A stretch of 64,000 bases of DNA from Marinifilaceae bacterium (GTDB lineage: Bacteria > Bacteroidota > Bacteroidia > Bacteroidales > Marinifilaceae). The position numbers and the translations under genes are program-made. The stretch is from positions 62,001-126,000 of the forward strand of contig JAFGYE010000027.1 of the NCBI GenBank assembly GCA_016936255.1. Direction: 5' to 3'. The notes under the pieces were generated by a model, which was not told the DNA's origin, ran no database searches, and worked only from the letters and a program-made list of their open reading frames with translations. Shown in pieces: positions 18,063 through 26,739 of the stretch (position 1 is its first letter; every line of letters starts with the position of its first letter).

Positions 18063-18863
18063 ATGGACAATTTCATTAAAGTTACTGATGATTTAGGAAG
18101 AGAAGTAAATATTCCTTTCCCTCCCAAAAGAATTATTTCTGCGGTTCCATCCACAACCGAATTTCTATTTGATTTGGGATTAGGAGATCGTGTTATTTCC
18201 AAAACAAAATTTTGCAAATATCCCAAAGATAAGATCGCAAAACTCCCAAATATTGGAGGAACAAAAGATTTATACTTTGATAAGATTGATTTACTGGATC
18301 CGGATTTAATATTTGCTAATGAAGAAGAAAACAGTAAGAATCAGATTGAAGCCTTAATGGACAAATTTACAGTTTATGTATGCAAAGTCCGCAATTACGA
18401 TCAAGCCCTTCAAAACATTCTGAATACCGGTAAAATTGTAGGTGCCGAACCCAAGGCATTTGAAATTGCCAATCATATTCATGCCATTTTCTCGCAGTTG
18501 CCGATCAAGCAAAATTCGCAAAGGGTACTTTATCTGATTTGGAAAGATCCATATATGGCAGTTGGAAAAGAAACATTTATTAATTCGATGATTAATAAAT
18601 GTGGATTTAAAAACGCAATTGAAGATGACAATTCAAGATATCCGCAACTAACTGATGAAGAAATTCAGACACTTAATCCTGATCTAATTTTTTTATCATC
18701 GGAACCATTTCCTTTTACCCAAAAACACATACCCGAAATCCAGAACTTATTACCAAATGCACAAATAGAACTGGTTGATGGTGAAATGTTTTCCTGGTTT
18801 GAATCTCATCTGCTTAAAGCAGGAAAGTATTTTAAGGATTTACTACAAAAAATAAACTCTTAA
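18063..18863 (+). CDS. BtuF-like helical-backbone metal receptor / cobalamin-binding protein without signal peptide
   Basis: A 266-residue protein of the ABC substrate-binding family used for vitamin B12 and iron chelates. VTDDLGREVNIPFPPKRIISAVPSTTEFLFDLG is the typical start of the first lobe, and LDPDLIFANEEENS the usual follow-on. A rigid helix links the two lobes. No signal peptide or lipobox precedes the domain, so the product as read would stay in the cytoplasm. No ABC permease or ATPase is adjacent. The 264 bases upstream hold no recognisable B12 riboswitch. Members of this stand-alone class are known in Bacteroidota. Confidence 0.8.
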   Translation: MDNFIKVTDDLGREVNIPFPPKRIISAVPSTTEFLFDLGLGDRVISKTKFCKYPKDKIAKLPNIGGTKDLYFDKIDLLDPDLIFANEEENSKNQIEALMDKFTVYVCKVRNYDQALQNILNTGKIVGAEPKAFEIANHIHAIFSQLPIKQNSQRVLYLIWKDPYMAVGKETFINSMINKCGFKNAIEDDNSRYPQLTDEEIQTLNPDLIFLSSEPFPFTQKHIPEIQNLLPNAQIELVDGEMFSWFESHLLKAGKYFKDLLQKINS

Positions 18864-18894
18864 CCAAAGCAAAAATCATTACGATAATTCTTAC

Positions 18895-18902
18895 TATTTT
18901 TG
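18895..18902 (+). promoter_or_regulatory. -7 promoter box of coaD
   Basis: TATTTTTG matches TAnnTTTG and lies 23 bases before the coaD start. No clear -33 TTG is seen. Confidence 0.45.
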
Positions 18903-18924
18903 TTTAGCACTTAAAATCTATTTA

Positions 18925-19404
18925 ATGAAACACACTGCCATATTCCCGGGTTCATTCGACCCTTTTACCGTAGGTCATGAATCAATTGTGACTAGAGCAT
19001 TGCCTTTATTTGATAAAATTATTATATGTATCGGATACAATTCAGAAAAAAAACAATTTTTCCCTATCGAAAAGCGAATACAATGGATAAAAGAGGCATT
19101 TGAGAACAATCCAAAGATTGAGGTAGAAACATTTAGCGGATTAACAGTCGAATATTGTCAATCTAAAAATGCTAAATATATACTTCGCGGACTTAGAACT
19201 GCCGCCGATTTTGAATACGAAAGAGCCATTGCTCAAATCAATAAAAAAATGGTTTACGAATTGGAATCCATATTTCTGTTAACAACTCCTGAGCACACAC
19301 CTATTACTTCTACCATTGTAAGAGATATCATCCGCCACGGTGGAAATGCCTTGCAATTTTTACCCAAAGTGAAAGATCCTGAAGCCTATAAATACAAATA
19401 CTAA
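18925..19404 (+). CDS. coaD: Phosphopantetheine adenylyltransferase CoaD
   Basis: Fourth enzyme of coenzyme A synthesis: adenylates 4'-phosphopantetheine to dephospho-CoA. The 159-residue length is standard. PGSFDPFTVGHESIV contains the nucleotidyltransferase TxGH motif, RGLRTAADFEYERAIAQINK is the conserved second segment and TPITSTIVRDII the ISSTxVR-like third. The next gene begins four bases after the stop. Confidence 0.96.
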   Translation: MKHTAIFPGSFDPFTVGHESIVTRALPLFDKIIICIGYNSEKKQFFPIEKRIQWIKEAFENNPKIEVETFSGLTVEYCQSKNAKYILRGLRTAADFEYERAIAQINKKMVYELESIFLLTTPEHTPITSTIVRDIIRHGGNALQFLPKVKDPEAYKYKY

Positions 19405-19408
19405 CCTT

Positions 19409-20545
19409 ATGTCTAAGCTCGTAAAGATACTTGTCATTATTTCGGTTCTTGCTGGTGCATGGATGCTTATTGCTCCAAATTACCTTAGAACAAGTCTTAT
19501 TTATTGGTATGCCAATATTGATGACTATACCATCTTTGAAAATAAAGAAGTATCGGCAGAAAATGGTGAAGACTGGTTGGAAGATGCAGAATATAACGAA
19601 TACATCCTTGATCCGGCAGATCGGAATTATCTTGAAGATCATGAAACCGTTGCTTTTTTGGTTATTCAAAACGGCACCGTTCTATATGAAGAATATTGGG
19701 ATGATTACGGAACAGAATCATTTTCCAATTTATTTTCCGCTACAAAAAGTATCGTTAGTTTACTAATTGGTATTGCTATCGATCAAGGGAAAATTAATTC
19801 CATAAATGATCCTATTGGTAAATATCTTAAAGAGTTTTCGAAAGATGAACGTGGCGATATAACTATCAAAAATCTGCTTACCATGAGCTCAGGATTGGAT
19901 TGGAACGAAGCCTACAGCAGTCCAACATCAATTACCACAAAAGCATACTATGGCAAAAACCTAAGAGAAGTTTCTACCAGTCAGCAACTGGTTGAAAAAC
20001 CCGGGGTTCATTTCAGATATCAAAGCGGAAATACCCAACTTTTATCGTTCATTATAGAGGAAGCTACCGGTGAAACCATTTCAAAATATGCTGAACGCAT
20101 GCTTTGGAAACCAATGCAGGCAACGCAGCCTGCATTATGGAGCCTGGATAAAAAAGAAGGAGATGAAAAAGCATTTTGCTGCTTCAACACCAACGCCAGA
20201 GATGCTGCCCGTTTCGGACAACTGGTTTTGAATAAAGGAAAATGGAATGGTGTACAATTGGTATCGGAAGAATATATTACGGAAGCAACCAAAGCTGCTT
20301 CATATCTCTTAAATGAAGAAAAAACAGAGCCATTAAATTTCTATGGATTTCAATATTGGATTCTTCCTTATTCAAAGATGAATATTCCCTACATGAGAGG
20401 GCATCGAGGTCAGTACATTTATAGTATTGCTGAAAAAAATGCAGTTGTTGTTCGTTTAGGAAAGCAAAAGGATAAGATTAGACAAGACCAGATTACTTTA
20501 GATATTCCAAAGTACGTCGACATTGCCCTTAAGATAATCAAGTAA
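19409..20545 (+). CDS. Serine hydrolase, class C beta-lactamase fold
   Basis: A 378-residue esterase/peptidase-like protein. One N-terminal hydrophobic segment (about 5-22) exports or anchors it. The catalytic SxxK is SATK in FSATKSIVSLLIG, the Tyr box is YQSGNTQLLS, and RGHRGQYIY may be the third (KTG-like) box. Best match by pattern is the 6-aminohexanoate-dimer hydrolase/beta-lactamase family. True beta-lactamase activity is unlikely to be its role. Four bases downstream of coaD. Confidence 0.85.
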   Translation: MSKLVKILVIISVLAGAWMLIAPNYLRTSLIYWYANIDDYTIFENKEVSAENGEDWLEDAEYNEYILDPADRNYLEDHETVAFLVIQNGTVLYEEYWDDYGTESFSNLFSATKSIVSLLIGIAIDQGKINSINDPIGKYLKEFSKDERGDITIKNLLTMSSGLDWNEAYSSPTSITTKAYYGKNLREVSTSQQLVEKPGVHFRYQSGNTQLLSFIIEEATGETISKYAERMLWKPMQATQPALWSLDKKEGDEKAFCCFNTNARDAARFGQLVLNKGKWNGVQLVSEEYITEATKAASYLLNEEKTEPLNFYGFQYWILPYSKMNIPYMRGHRGQYIYSIAEKNAVVVRLGKQKDKIRQDQITLDIPKYVDIALKIIK

Positions 20546-20569
20546 AACCATCACAAAGCATTTGCCCCA

Positions 20570-21973
20570 ATGAGAATTCTTTTATTATTGTTTTTGTCGC
20601 TGATTTCAATTTCTGTCTCTTTGGCAGATACAGTGCGAATTCATGGTACAAATACAAGCTACGCCGGATCTAAAATTGAGATTAAGTTTCACACCGATGT
20701 ATTTACCTACTCCGAAAAAACAATAACAGAATTTACCGTTATGGCCGACGGTTCCTTTTCGATCGATTTAGATCTCAATGAAGTTACTTTGGTATTTCTC
20801 CCTTTGGGTATTTACAAAGGATTCCTCTATTTAGAACCTGGCAAAGAGTACGAAATCAAATTACCCCCTAAAAAAGATTTATCGCCTGTACAAAAATTAA
20901 ACCCGTTTTTTGAACAGGAAGAACTTCTTATTGGTGTGGCGAATACTGATCCAAATGATATTAATATACTGGTTCGCAAATTGGACGACAGAATTGATCC
21001 CTTTATTAATCAGAACTTTAATAAAATTTACAGAAAAAAAGAGAATTCACCGGGAATTAAATTCTCGGAAGAACTAAAACTGGAATATAAAGATATTAAC
21101 AATCCCTTTTTTCAAGATTATTTGACCTATCGTTTAGGATTTATTGAATACCTGGCCTACCCGGCTTCGTTTGCAAAAATTGAGCAAAAGTATTTCGAAA
21201 ATCAGAAAATCAGACTAAATAATTCAGCCTACACAAGTCTTTACAAAAAACAGTATGGCAATTTCCTAACCGGATATTTTAGTCAGTTAGAAAGTTCCGA
21301 ACTTTCCAATGCTCTGAAATCAGAAAACAGCTATCGTGATATAAATGAACTAATGCGGAATTATCCAGCTTATAAAAATATCCAATTCAGAGAATTGATT
21401 ATTGCCACATCGGTATTTGATGCCTATTCCCGAAAATTCTACAGCAGAAACAAAACAGTTGAAATACTGTCACAATTAAAAAATCACAGCACGAACCAAT
21501 ACAATCAGGATTTGTGTGAAAATTTCATCAGAAAAATTACCCATTTGCATACCAATTACCCTGCTCCTGATTTCTCCATTGGAAAATACCAATTGGCAAA
21601 TTACAAGGGGAAATTCTTATATCTGAATTTCTGTAACACTGAAAGTTATCCTTGCCTTCAGGATTTTAAAGAAATGGCGAAACTGAAAAAACAATTTGGT
21701 GAACACATTGAATTTTTAAGTATTGCCTGCGATTGGGATGTAAGCATGTATCTTAATTTTGCAACAAAAAAGACTATTGACTGGCCAATTATTCATATTG
21801 GGGATCAACAACATTTACTTGGAGAGTACAATGTAAAAGCCTTTCCAACTTACATTCTTATTAATCCCGAAGGTAAAATCATGAAGGCTCCAGCACAGGG
21901 ACCAAAAGAAAATATTCAATTGGAATTTATCAAAATTGCCAGAGATGCAGCAAGAAAGGCTTATAAGAAATAG
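20570..21973 (+). CDS. TlpA-family protein with degenerate redox motif
   Basis: Exported 467-residue protein: signal peptide 1-19 (ending VSLAD), an N-terminal beta-rich domain resembling DUF4369, a helical middle region and a C-terminal thioredoxin fold (from about 330). The thioredoxin motif position reads SYPC (Ser359, Cys362), so the first catalytic Cys is Ser; a further Cys355 lies four residues before it. The cis-Pro segment VKAFPTYILINPEGK is intact. Either it is a non-redox carrier or it uses Cys355 and Cys362 in a CX6C arrangement. Confidence 0.8.
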   Translation: MRILLLLFLSLISISVSLADTVRIHGTNTSYAGSKIEIKFHTDVFTYSEKTITEFTVMADGSFSIDLDLNEVTLVFLPLGIYKGFLYLEPGKEYEIKLPPKKDLSPVQKLNPFFEQEELLIGVANTDPNDINILVRKLDDRIDPFINQNFNKIYRKKENSPGIKFSEELKLEYKDINNPFFQDYLTYRLGFIEYLAYPASFAKIEQKYFENQKIRLNNSAYTSLYKKQYGNFLTGYFSQLESSELSNALKSENSYRDINELMRNYPAYKNIQFRELIIATSVFDAYSRKFYSRNKTVEILSQLKNHSTNQYNQDLCENFIRKITHLHTNYPAPDFSIGKYQLANYKGKFLYLNFCNTESYPCLQDFKEMAKLKKQFGEHIEFLSIACDWDVSMYLNFATKKTIDWPIIHIGDQQHLLGEYNVKAFPTYILINPEGKIMKAPAQGPKENIQLEFIKIARDAARKAYKK

Positions 21974-21986
21974 GTCTAAAACACTA

Positions 21987-22586
21987 TTAAGCCTCATTCA
22001 TTACCTCTAAAATAGAAGCATAAGTATTTGCCTTGAATTCGTCCAGATTATCAGGCGAAAGCCACTTAACTTCCTGTATGTCTTCTTCTGTTTGAGCAAC
22101 CAAAATTTCTGAGCCTAAGTAGCTCATTCGGTACCAGTAGGTTCGTTTCAGCATGTGTTTGCCTTTCATCCAATAGGTATGATAGGTGGAATTCAATTCC
22201 TTTTCGATTTTCAGATCAGTAATACCGCATTCCTCCTCTACCTCGCGAACTGCAGCCTCAAGAACCGACTCGCCTTTTTCTACTTTTCCTTTGGGCAAAT
22301 CCCATTTTTCGAGTCGGTAAATTGCCAAAATCTGCTGCTTGGAATTGAACACTTTTCCACCCGCAGCTTCGATATACTCAAAACAAGCAGCAAAGTGTTC
22401 GAAAAGCTGTTCCAAATCTTCAGCAACAATAAAAATTGCATCCTTACTTTCATCTTCATCAAACTGAAGAATAAGACCTTCTAATGACTCGTTTTTCACC
22501 CAAGCGTAAACCATCCCTTCGAAATTTATACTCTCACTTTTATCTCCTAAAAAAATGATTCGATCTTTAAAAAATACTTTATACAT
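21987..22586 (-). CDS. NUDIX hydrolase
   Basis: Hydrolase of nucleoside-diphosphate-linked compounds. The Nudix box GKVEKGESVLEAAVREVEEE followed by CGI fits GX5EX7REUXEEXGU exactly. An N-terminal region of about 90 residues precedes it, including a DEDESKDAIF segment. Start set at MYKVFFKDRIIF (22586, 199 residues); the frame stays open to an ATG at 22652 (221 residues), but that adds an unusual Cys/Pro/Lys tail. Divergent from pyrE. Substrate unknown. Confidence 0.85.
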   Translation of the reverse strand: MYKVFFKDRIIFLGDKSESINFEGMVYAWVKNESLEGLILQFDEDESKDAIFIVAEDLEQLFEHFAACFEYIEAAGGKVFNSKQQILAIYRLEKWDLPKGKVEKGESVLEAAVREVEEECGITDLKIEKELNSTYHTYWMKGKHMLKRTYWYRMSYLGSEILVAQTEEDIQEVKWLSPDNLDEFKANTYASILEVMNEA

Positions 22587-22589
22587 TTG
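22582..22589 (+). promoter_or_regulatory. Candidate pyrE promoter -7 box
   Basis: TACATTTG on the plus strand overlaps the start of the NUDIX gene on the other strand; TTCG 19 bases upstream is a weak -33. It would give pyrE a leader of about 85 bases. Confidence 0.35.
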
Positions 22590-22679
22590 CGGTAGAATTT
22601 TAAAACGCTTCGGAAAAATACAATCAACTGAATTTCCGCTTTTTGAATTCATTTAACAATCCATAAATCCATTGAAAGA

Positions 22680-23312
22680 ATGCAAGATACTGCTAAACAA
22701 GTCGCTGAATATTTGTTGCAAATAAAAGCAATTAAACTAGAACCAACAAACCCATTTACTTGGGCTTCGGGATGGAAATCGCCAATTTATTGTGATAATC
22801 GTAAAACACTTTCGTATCCGGAAGTTAGAACTTACATTAAAAAAGCTTTTGCTGAGGCAGTATTGGCAAAATATCCTGAGGTGGAAGTAATTGCCGGTGT
22901 AGCGACAGGAGCAATTGCATTAGGTGCTTTGGTGGCCGAAGAAATGAATTTACCAATGGTTTATATCCGTTCATCGGCGAAAGCCCATGGAATGACAAAC
23001 CTAATTGAAGGTGAAATTAAAGCCGGACAAAAAGTTGTAGTTATTGAGGATTTAATTTCGACAGGCGGCAGTAGTTTAAAAGCTGTTGAAGCATTGCGCG
23101 AAGCAAATTGCGAAGTGCTGGGAATGTTAGCAATCTTCACTTACGGTTTTCAAACTGCAGCTGACAATTTCACAAATGCAAACTGTAAATTAGACACATT
23201 AAGCAATTACAACGTAATGATTGATCGTGCTCAGGAAATTGGATACGTGAAAGCTGAAGATGTTGATCAGTTAAAAGAATGGAGAAAAGATCCGGCTAAC
23301 TGGAGAAAATAA
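22680..23312 (+). CDS. pyrE: Orotate phosphoribosyltransferase
   Basis: Fifth step of pyrimidine synthesis: joins orotate to PRPP to give OMP. The 210-residue protein shows ASGWKSPIYCDNR at the N-terminus, the flexible-loop RSSAKAHGMTN, and the PRPP-binding motif VVVIEDLISTGGSS. ATG start follows directly after the divergent intergenic region. A terminator follows. Confidence 0.95.
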   Translation: MQDTAKQVAEYLLQIKAIKLEPTNPFTWASGWKSPIYCDNRKTLSYPEVRTYIKKAFAEAVLAKYPEVEVIAGVATGAIALGALVAEEMNLPMVYIRSSAKAHGMTNLIEGEIKAGQKVVVIEDLISTGGSSLKAVEALREANCEVLGMLAIFTYGFQTAADNFTNANCKLDTLSNYNVMIDRAQEIGYVKAEDVDQLKEWRKDPANWRK

Positions 23313-23343
23313 GCGCCGCATTTTTTATAAAAAATAATAGTCG

Positions 23344-23377
23344 AAAGAGAGTATTCCAATGCGAATACCCTCTTTTG
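23344..23377 (+). terminator. Terminator after pyrE
   Basis: AGAGAGTATTC and GAATACCCTCTTTT pair around CAATGC-, ending in a short T run. Confidence 0.7.
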
Positions 23378-23383
23378 CATTCT

Positions 23384-23391
23384 AAAGGAGG
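23384..23391 (+). promoter_or_regulatory. Strong Shine-Dalgarno site of the SRPBCC gene
   Basis: AAAGGAGG lies nine bases before the ATG at 23401. Most genes in this window lack such a site, so it stands out and fixes the start. Confidence 0.75.
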
Positions 23392-23400
23392 AACAGACAA

Positions 23401-23898
23401 ATGTCGACAACAAAAATTATTAGTGAAGTAAAAAAGATTCCACATACTGTAAGTGATGTGTATGGTTTCTTTTCTGATTTCAGAAAAATTGCCAAGGTAT
23501 TCGAATTGGCTGCCAACAATCCTCAGATTCAGGAACAAATTGAAGCTCAAGCCAAGAAAAAAGTAAATTTTAAAGAATACATTGAGCATTGGGAAGCTAC
23601 CGAAAACAACTGCACTTTCGTGATAAAAGGTTTTGGCGAAGCTGGTTTGGAATTTGTGGAAAAAGAAGAAAACAAAGTGTTGAAAATGACAGGATATGGC
23701 AGAAGTCCTTTCGAATTCTACATTTGGATTCAACTGGTTGAAAAAGATGCATATGACACACGGATAAGATTAACCGTTCATGCAGAATTGAATGCCATGA
23801 TGAAAATGATGCTGAAAAAGAAATTGGAAAAAGGAATTGATCAGTTGGCCGAAGGTCTGACCCAAATTCCTTACAATATGCTTCAAAGTATTGAATAG
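23401..23898 (+). CDS. SRPBCC family protein
   Basis: A 165-residue soluble protein with the START-like/SRPBCC fold, judged from the pattern KIPHTVSDVYGFFSDFRKI, a central beta sheet (NCTFVIKGFGEAGLEFVEKEEN) and a long Met/Lys-rich C-terminal helix that closes the pocket. Such proteins bind small hydrophobic ligands or act as co-chaperone-like factors. No operon partner; flanked by terminators on both sides. Confidence 0.75.
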   Translation: MSTTKIISEVKKIPHTVSDVYGFFSDFRKIAKVFELAANNPQIQEQIEAQAKKKVNFKEYIEHWEATENNCTFVIKGFGEAGLEFVEKEENKVLKMTGYGRSPFEFYIWIQLVEKDAYDTRIRLTVHAELNAMMKMMLKKKLEKGIDQLAEGLTQIPYNMLQSIE

Positions 23899-23916
23899 GG
23901 ATTAATCAATCTAATG

Positions 23917-23947
23917 AAAGCTGTTGAAAATCTCAACAGCTTTTTTG
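23917..23947 (+). terminator. Terminator after the SRPBCC gene
   Basis: AAAGCTGTTGA and TCAACAGC pair, followed by six T. The T run is also part of the next promoter. Confidence 0.88.
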
Positions 23948-23974
23948 TACATTTCGTTTTTTTAGATAGCTTTG
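23944..23974 (+). promoter_or_regulatory. Promoter of the His-rich protein / TonB receptor pair
   Basis: TTTG (23944-23947), 19 bases, TAGCTTTG (23967-23974): an exact match to the Bacteroidota consensus. The -33 box is formed by the end of the upstream terminator T run. Confidence 0.65.
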
Positions 23975-23980
23975 TCTTTA

Positions 23981-24313
23981 ATGATTCTAAATAAAAATCA
24001 TAGAATTCTTGCATGGCTATTATCCATAGCCTTTGTTCTGCCAATTTTAATTAAGGCAGAACACATGATGTTCCCCAATCACGAACATCACAAATATTCG
24101 TGCGACCATAGCACATCAAGTATAGAAAATATTTGTGAGATTCAGGGATTCGACTATTTCTACTTTACTCCGGCAAATATTACAAGTATTCCAACCATTG
24201 CGATTTTCAAATTTGAAGTCCCAATTGTAGAATCAACTAAAAAATCTTATAAAAAATCCAAACTTCCTTATTGCCTAAGGGCTCCCCCATTTACAGTATG
24301 TTCAATTTGCTGA
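23981..24313 (+). CDS. Small exported His/Cys-containing protein beside a TonB receptor
   Basis: A 110-residue protein from the ATG at 23981, which lies only six bases after the -7 box; a TTG nine bases earlier is also open. Residues 1-26 form a signal peptide or anchor (ending VLPILIKAEH). The mature part starts with a His-rich patch (MMFPNHEHHKYSCDH) and ends with a Cys pair (CSIC). I do not recognise the family. Its position before a His-loop TonB receptor suggests a role in metal handling at the outer membrane, which is inference. Confidence 0.65.
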   Translation: MILNKNHRILAWLLSIAFVLPILIKAEHMMFPNHEHHKYSCDHSTSSIENICEIQGFDYFYFTPANITSIPTIAIFKFEVPIVESTKKSYKKSKLPYCLRAPPFTVCSIC

Positions 24314-24425
24314 TCTGATTACGAATAGATCAGAAGGTATAATGTTGATAGGTTCCCAGAAACTTATCGATTATATCTATGTGTTTCAAATTTTACTACA
24401 TAAATTAATATAACTCCGAGTTATC

Positions 24426-26696
24426 ATGATACGATATATCCTGGCAATACTATTACTATTGCCACAATACACCTATGCCTTAGGTGAAATAAAAAACAAT
24501 AAAATTTCTGGAAAAATCACCGACTTTGATAGTGGAACTGCTCTTCCCGGTGTAAGTATTTTCATTCCTGAACTTCAAAAAGGAACTGTTAGTGATTCTG
24601 ATGGAAACTATGCCTTAGAAAACTTGCCCAATGGCAAAATTAAAGTGCAATTTTCATTTGTCGGTTACGAAAGTTCAATCAATACCATATCAATAACAAA
24701 AGAAAATACAGAACTAAACATTAGCATGCAGTTCACTTCGGTCACGACTCAGGACATTGTTGTTTCGGGAGGTTTTCCTTCTGCGCAACACGAAAATGCA
24801 ATTAAAATTTCGGTGCTTGCAAAAGAAGATCTGAAAAGGCTGTCGACACCTTCCTTAGGTGAGAAATTAGCGACTATACCAGGTGTAGATGTGATTTCAA
24901 GGAGTCCAGGAGTCAGCACTCCAGTAATTCGTGGTCTTTCCTTAAACAATATTCTTTTTCTAAACAATGGAGTGCGTTTGGAAAACTTTCAATTCTCAAC
25001 TGATCATCCATTTTTAATTAACGAAGAAGGAGCTGATCATATCGAAGTAATTAAAGGTCCTGCATCTTTACTTTACGGATCGGATGCCATGGGAGGTGTA
25101 ATAAATATCGTACGGGAGAAACCTGCACCTGCCAATAGTTTAAAGGCAGATATCTCAAGTGAATACTACAGCGTAACTCAGGGATTGGCAACAACTGTTG
25201 GAGTAAAAGCTTCTCAGAAAGATTGGTTCTGGATGCTGCGCGCCAACAAACAATCTCACAAGGATTACAAAGATGGCAATGGGGAATACGTTCCCAATAC
25301 CCGCTTCAACTCAGATGGATTGCAGTTAGGCATGGGAATGGTTAAAGATTTTGGAAGTTTTAAAATTTACTACGATTACCTACAGCCCAAACTTGGCATG
25401 ACCAATGAGGAATCAATAAATTTAGTGAATGCAGGGAACCGAAAAAATAATCGTTGGTACCAAAACCTGACTCAACATTTAATTTCATCGAGAAACAAAT
25501 TGTTTTTGGGAAACTATAAATTAGAATTGAATGCCGCTTATCAATTCAACCAACGAAGATTGAACGGAAACCCTGAATCAACTGTTTTCCGATTAGTAGA
25601 TATGGATTTAAATACCTTCACATATGATAGTAAATTATATTTCCCAAGCTCTGAAACAACCGAATTCCTTATCGGAATTCAGGGAATGCATCAATCCAAT
25701 ACCAATCACGAAGCACCAAATCATATCATTCCAAACGCTCAAATTGATGATTTCTCGACATTCGCTCTTTTAAAGAAGGAGATTAATACTGTAGGAATTC
25801 AATTAGGATTAAGATATGATCATCGGTCATTGTATGTTCCTGAACAAGAAGCCGGCGGACATTCGCATGCTGAACCAGGAGTGCATGCTGACCATGAAGA
25901 AGAAACAGTTCATATCAACCGACAATTCGACAATTTAAATGCATCAGTTGGCGCAACATTTCATCTGTCAGAAAAATTACTTATGCGAACAAACTTTGCA
26001 ACCGGTTATCGGGTACCAAATTTAGCAGAACTAACCCAACATGGCTTACACGGAAACCGATTTGAAGAAGGAAATGCAAATCTTGATCCACAAAAAAGTT
26101 TGGAATCCGATTTGGGAATTCATTACCATACTCGTAATAGCAATATCGATTTTTCTGCTTTTTATAACAAGATTTACGATTATATGTATTTGGCACCGAC
26201 CGATGAACCTGCTCCTGAAGGAACAGGCTTTGTATATTCTTATTCACAACAGGATGCCAAATTATATGGTGGAGAACTTGCAATAAATTTAGCTCCAGTT
26301 TCCTTTATGAAATTTCATACCGACTATGCCATGGTAATTGCGAAACAAGATAATGGAGAACGCTTACCATTTATTCCTCAGCACAAGCTAAATACTTCTG
26401 TTCGATTATTTGCCAAAGGAAATCAAGTTTTCGATTCTCCTTTTATCAGTTTAAACTGGAAACATTCTTTTGAGCAAAAGCATCCGGCTAAATTCGAGAG
26501 CAAAACATCTGCTTATGATTTAATCGCCATTCAAACTGGTACAGATATTAAATTAGGCAAATACCAGACAAGTTTACTTTTTAGTGTAAACAACCTTTTC
26601 AACGAGGTTTACATAGATCATTTATCAAGCTTAAAACCATTAAACTTCTATAATCCAGGAAGAAATGCCAGTGTAAAATTTACTGTTCATTTTTAA
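24426..26696 (+). CDS. TonB-dependent outer-membrane receptor, probable metal uptake (ZnuD-like)
   Basis: A 756-residue outer-membrane transporter. Signal peptide 1-18, a CarboxypepD_reg-like domain (about 27-110: SGKITDFDSGTALPGVSIFIPEL), a plug domain (LGEKLATIPGVDV, GPASLLYGSDAMGGVINI) and a beta barrel ending in an aromatic residue (KFTVHF). A surface-loop-like segment near residues 477-498 is rich in His and acidic residues (GGHSHAEPGVHADHEEETVH), as in zinc receptors such as ZnuD. No SusD-like lipoprotein follows, so it is not a glycan locus. Zinc, copper or nickel are all possible. Confidence 0.85.
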   Translation: MIRYILAILLLLPQYTYALGEIKNNKISGKITDFDSGTALPGVSIFIPELQKGTVSDSDGNYALENLPNGKIKVQFSFVGYESSINTISITKENTELNISMQFTSVTTQDIVVSGGFPSAQHENAIKISVLAKEDLKRLSTPSLGEKLATIPGVDVISRSPGVSTPVIRGLSLNNILFLNNGVRLENFQFSTDHPFLINEEGADHIEVIKGPASLLYGSDAMGGVINIVREKPAPANSLKADISSEYYSVTQGLATTVGVKASQKDWFWMLRANKQSHKDYKDGNGEYVPNTRFNSDGLQLGMGMVKDFGSFKIYYDYLQPKLGMTNEESINLVNAGNRKNNRWYQNLTQHLISSRNKLFLGNYKLELNAAYQFNQRRLNGNPESTVFRLVDMDLNTFTYDSKLYFPSSETTEFLIGIQGMHQSNTNHEAPNHIIPNAQIDDFSTFALLKKEINTVGIQLGLRYDHRSLYVPEQEAGGHSHAEPGVHADHEEETVHINRQFDNLNASVGATFHLSEKLLMRTNFATGYRVPNLAELTQHGLHGNRFEEGNANLDPQKSLESDLGIHYHTRNSNIDFSAFYNKIYDYMYLAPTDEPAPEGTGFVYSYSQQDAKLYGGELAINLAPVSFMKFHTDYAMVIAKQDNGERLPFIPQHKLNTSVRLFAKGNQVFDSPFISLNWKHSFEQKHPAKFESKTSAYDLIAIQTGTDIKLGKYQTSLLFSVNNLFNEVYIDHLSSLKPLNFYNPGRNASVKFTVHF

Positions 26697-26706
26697 AATA
26701 AAAATA

Positions 26707-26739
26707 AGAGGTGAGCTAATGAATAAAGCTCACCTCTTT
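26707..26739. terminator. Bidirectional terminator between the TonB receptor and birA
   Basis: AGAGGTGAGCT and AGCTCACCTCT pair around nine bases, with A-rich and T-rich flanks. The left arm includes the birA stop codon. Confidence 0.8.

Noticed and set aside
17773-18096. 107-residue open frame between the DUF4369 gene and the BtuF-like gene
   Set aside because: It overlaps the ends of both neighbours in another frame, is made mostly of Lys, Asn, Ile and Leu as random AT-rich sequence would be, and has no recognisable domain.
22586-22652. Extra 22-residue N-terminal extension of the NUDIX protein
   Set aside because: It adds an atypical Cys/Pro/Lys-rich stretch before a natural-looking start MYKVFF; kept as an alternative only.
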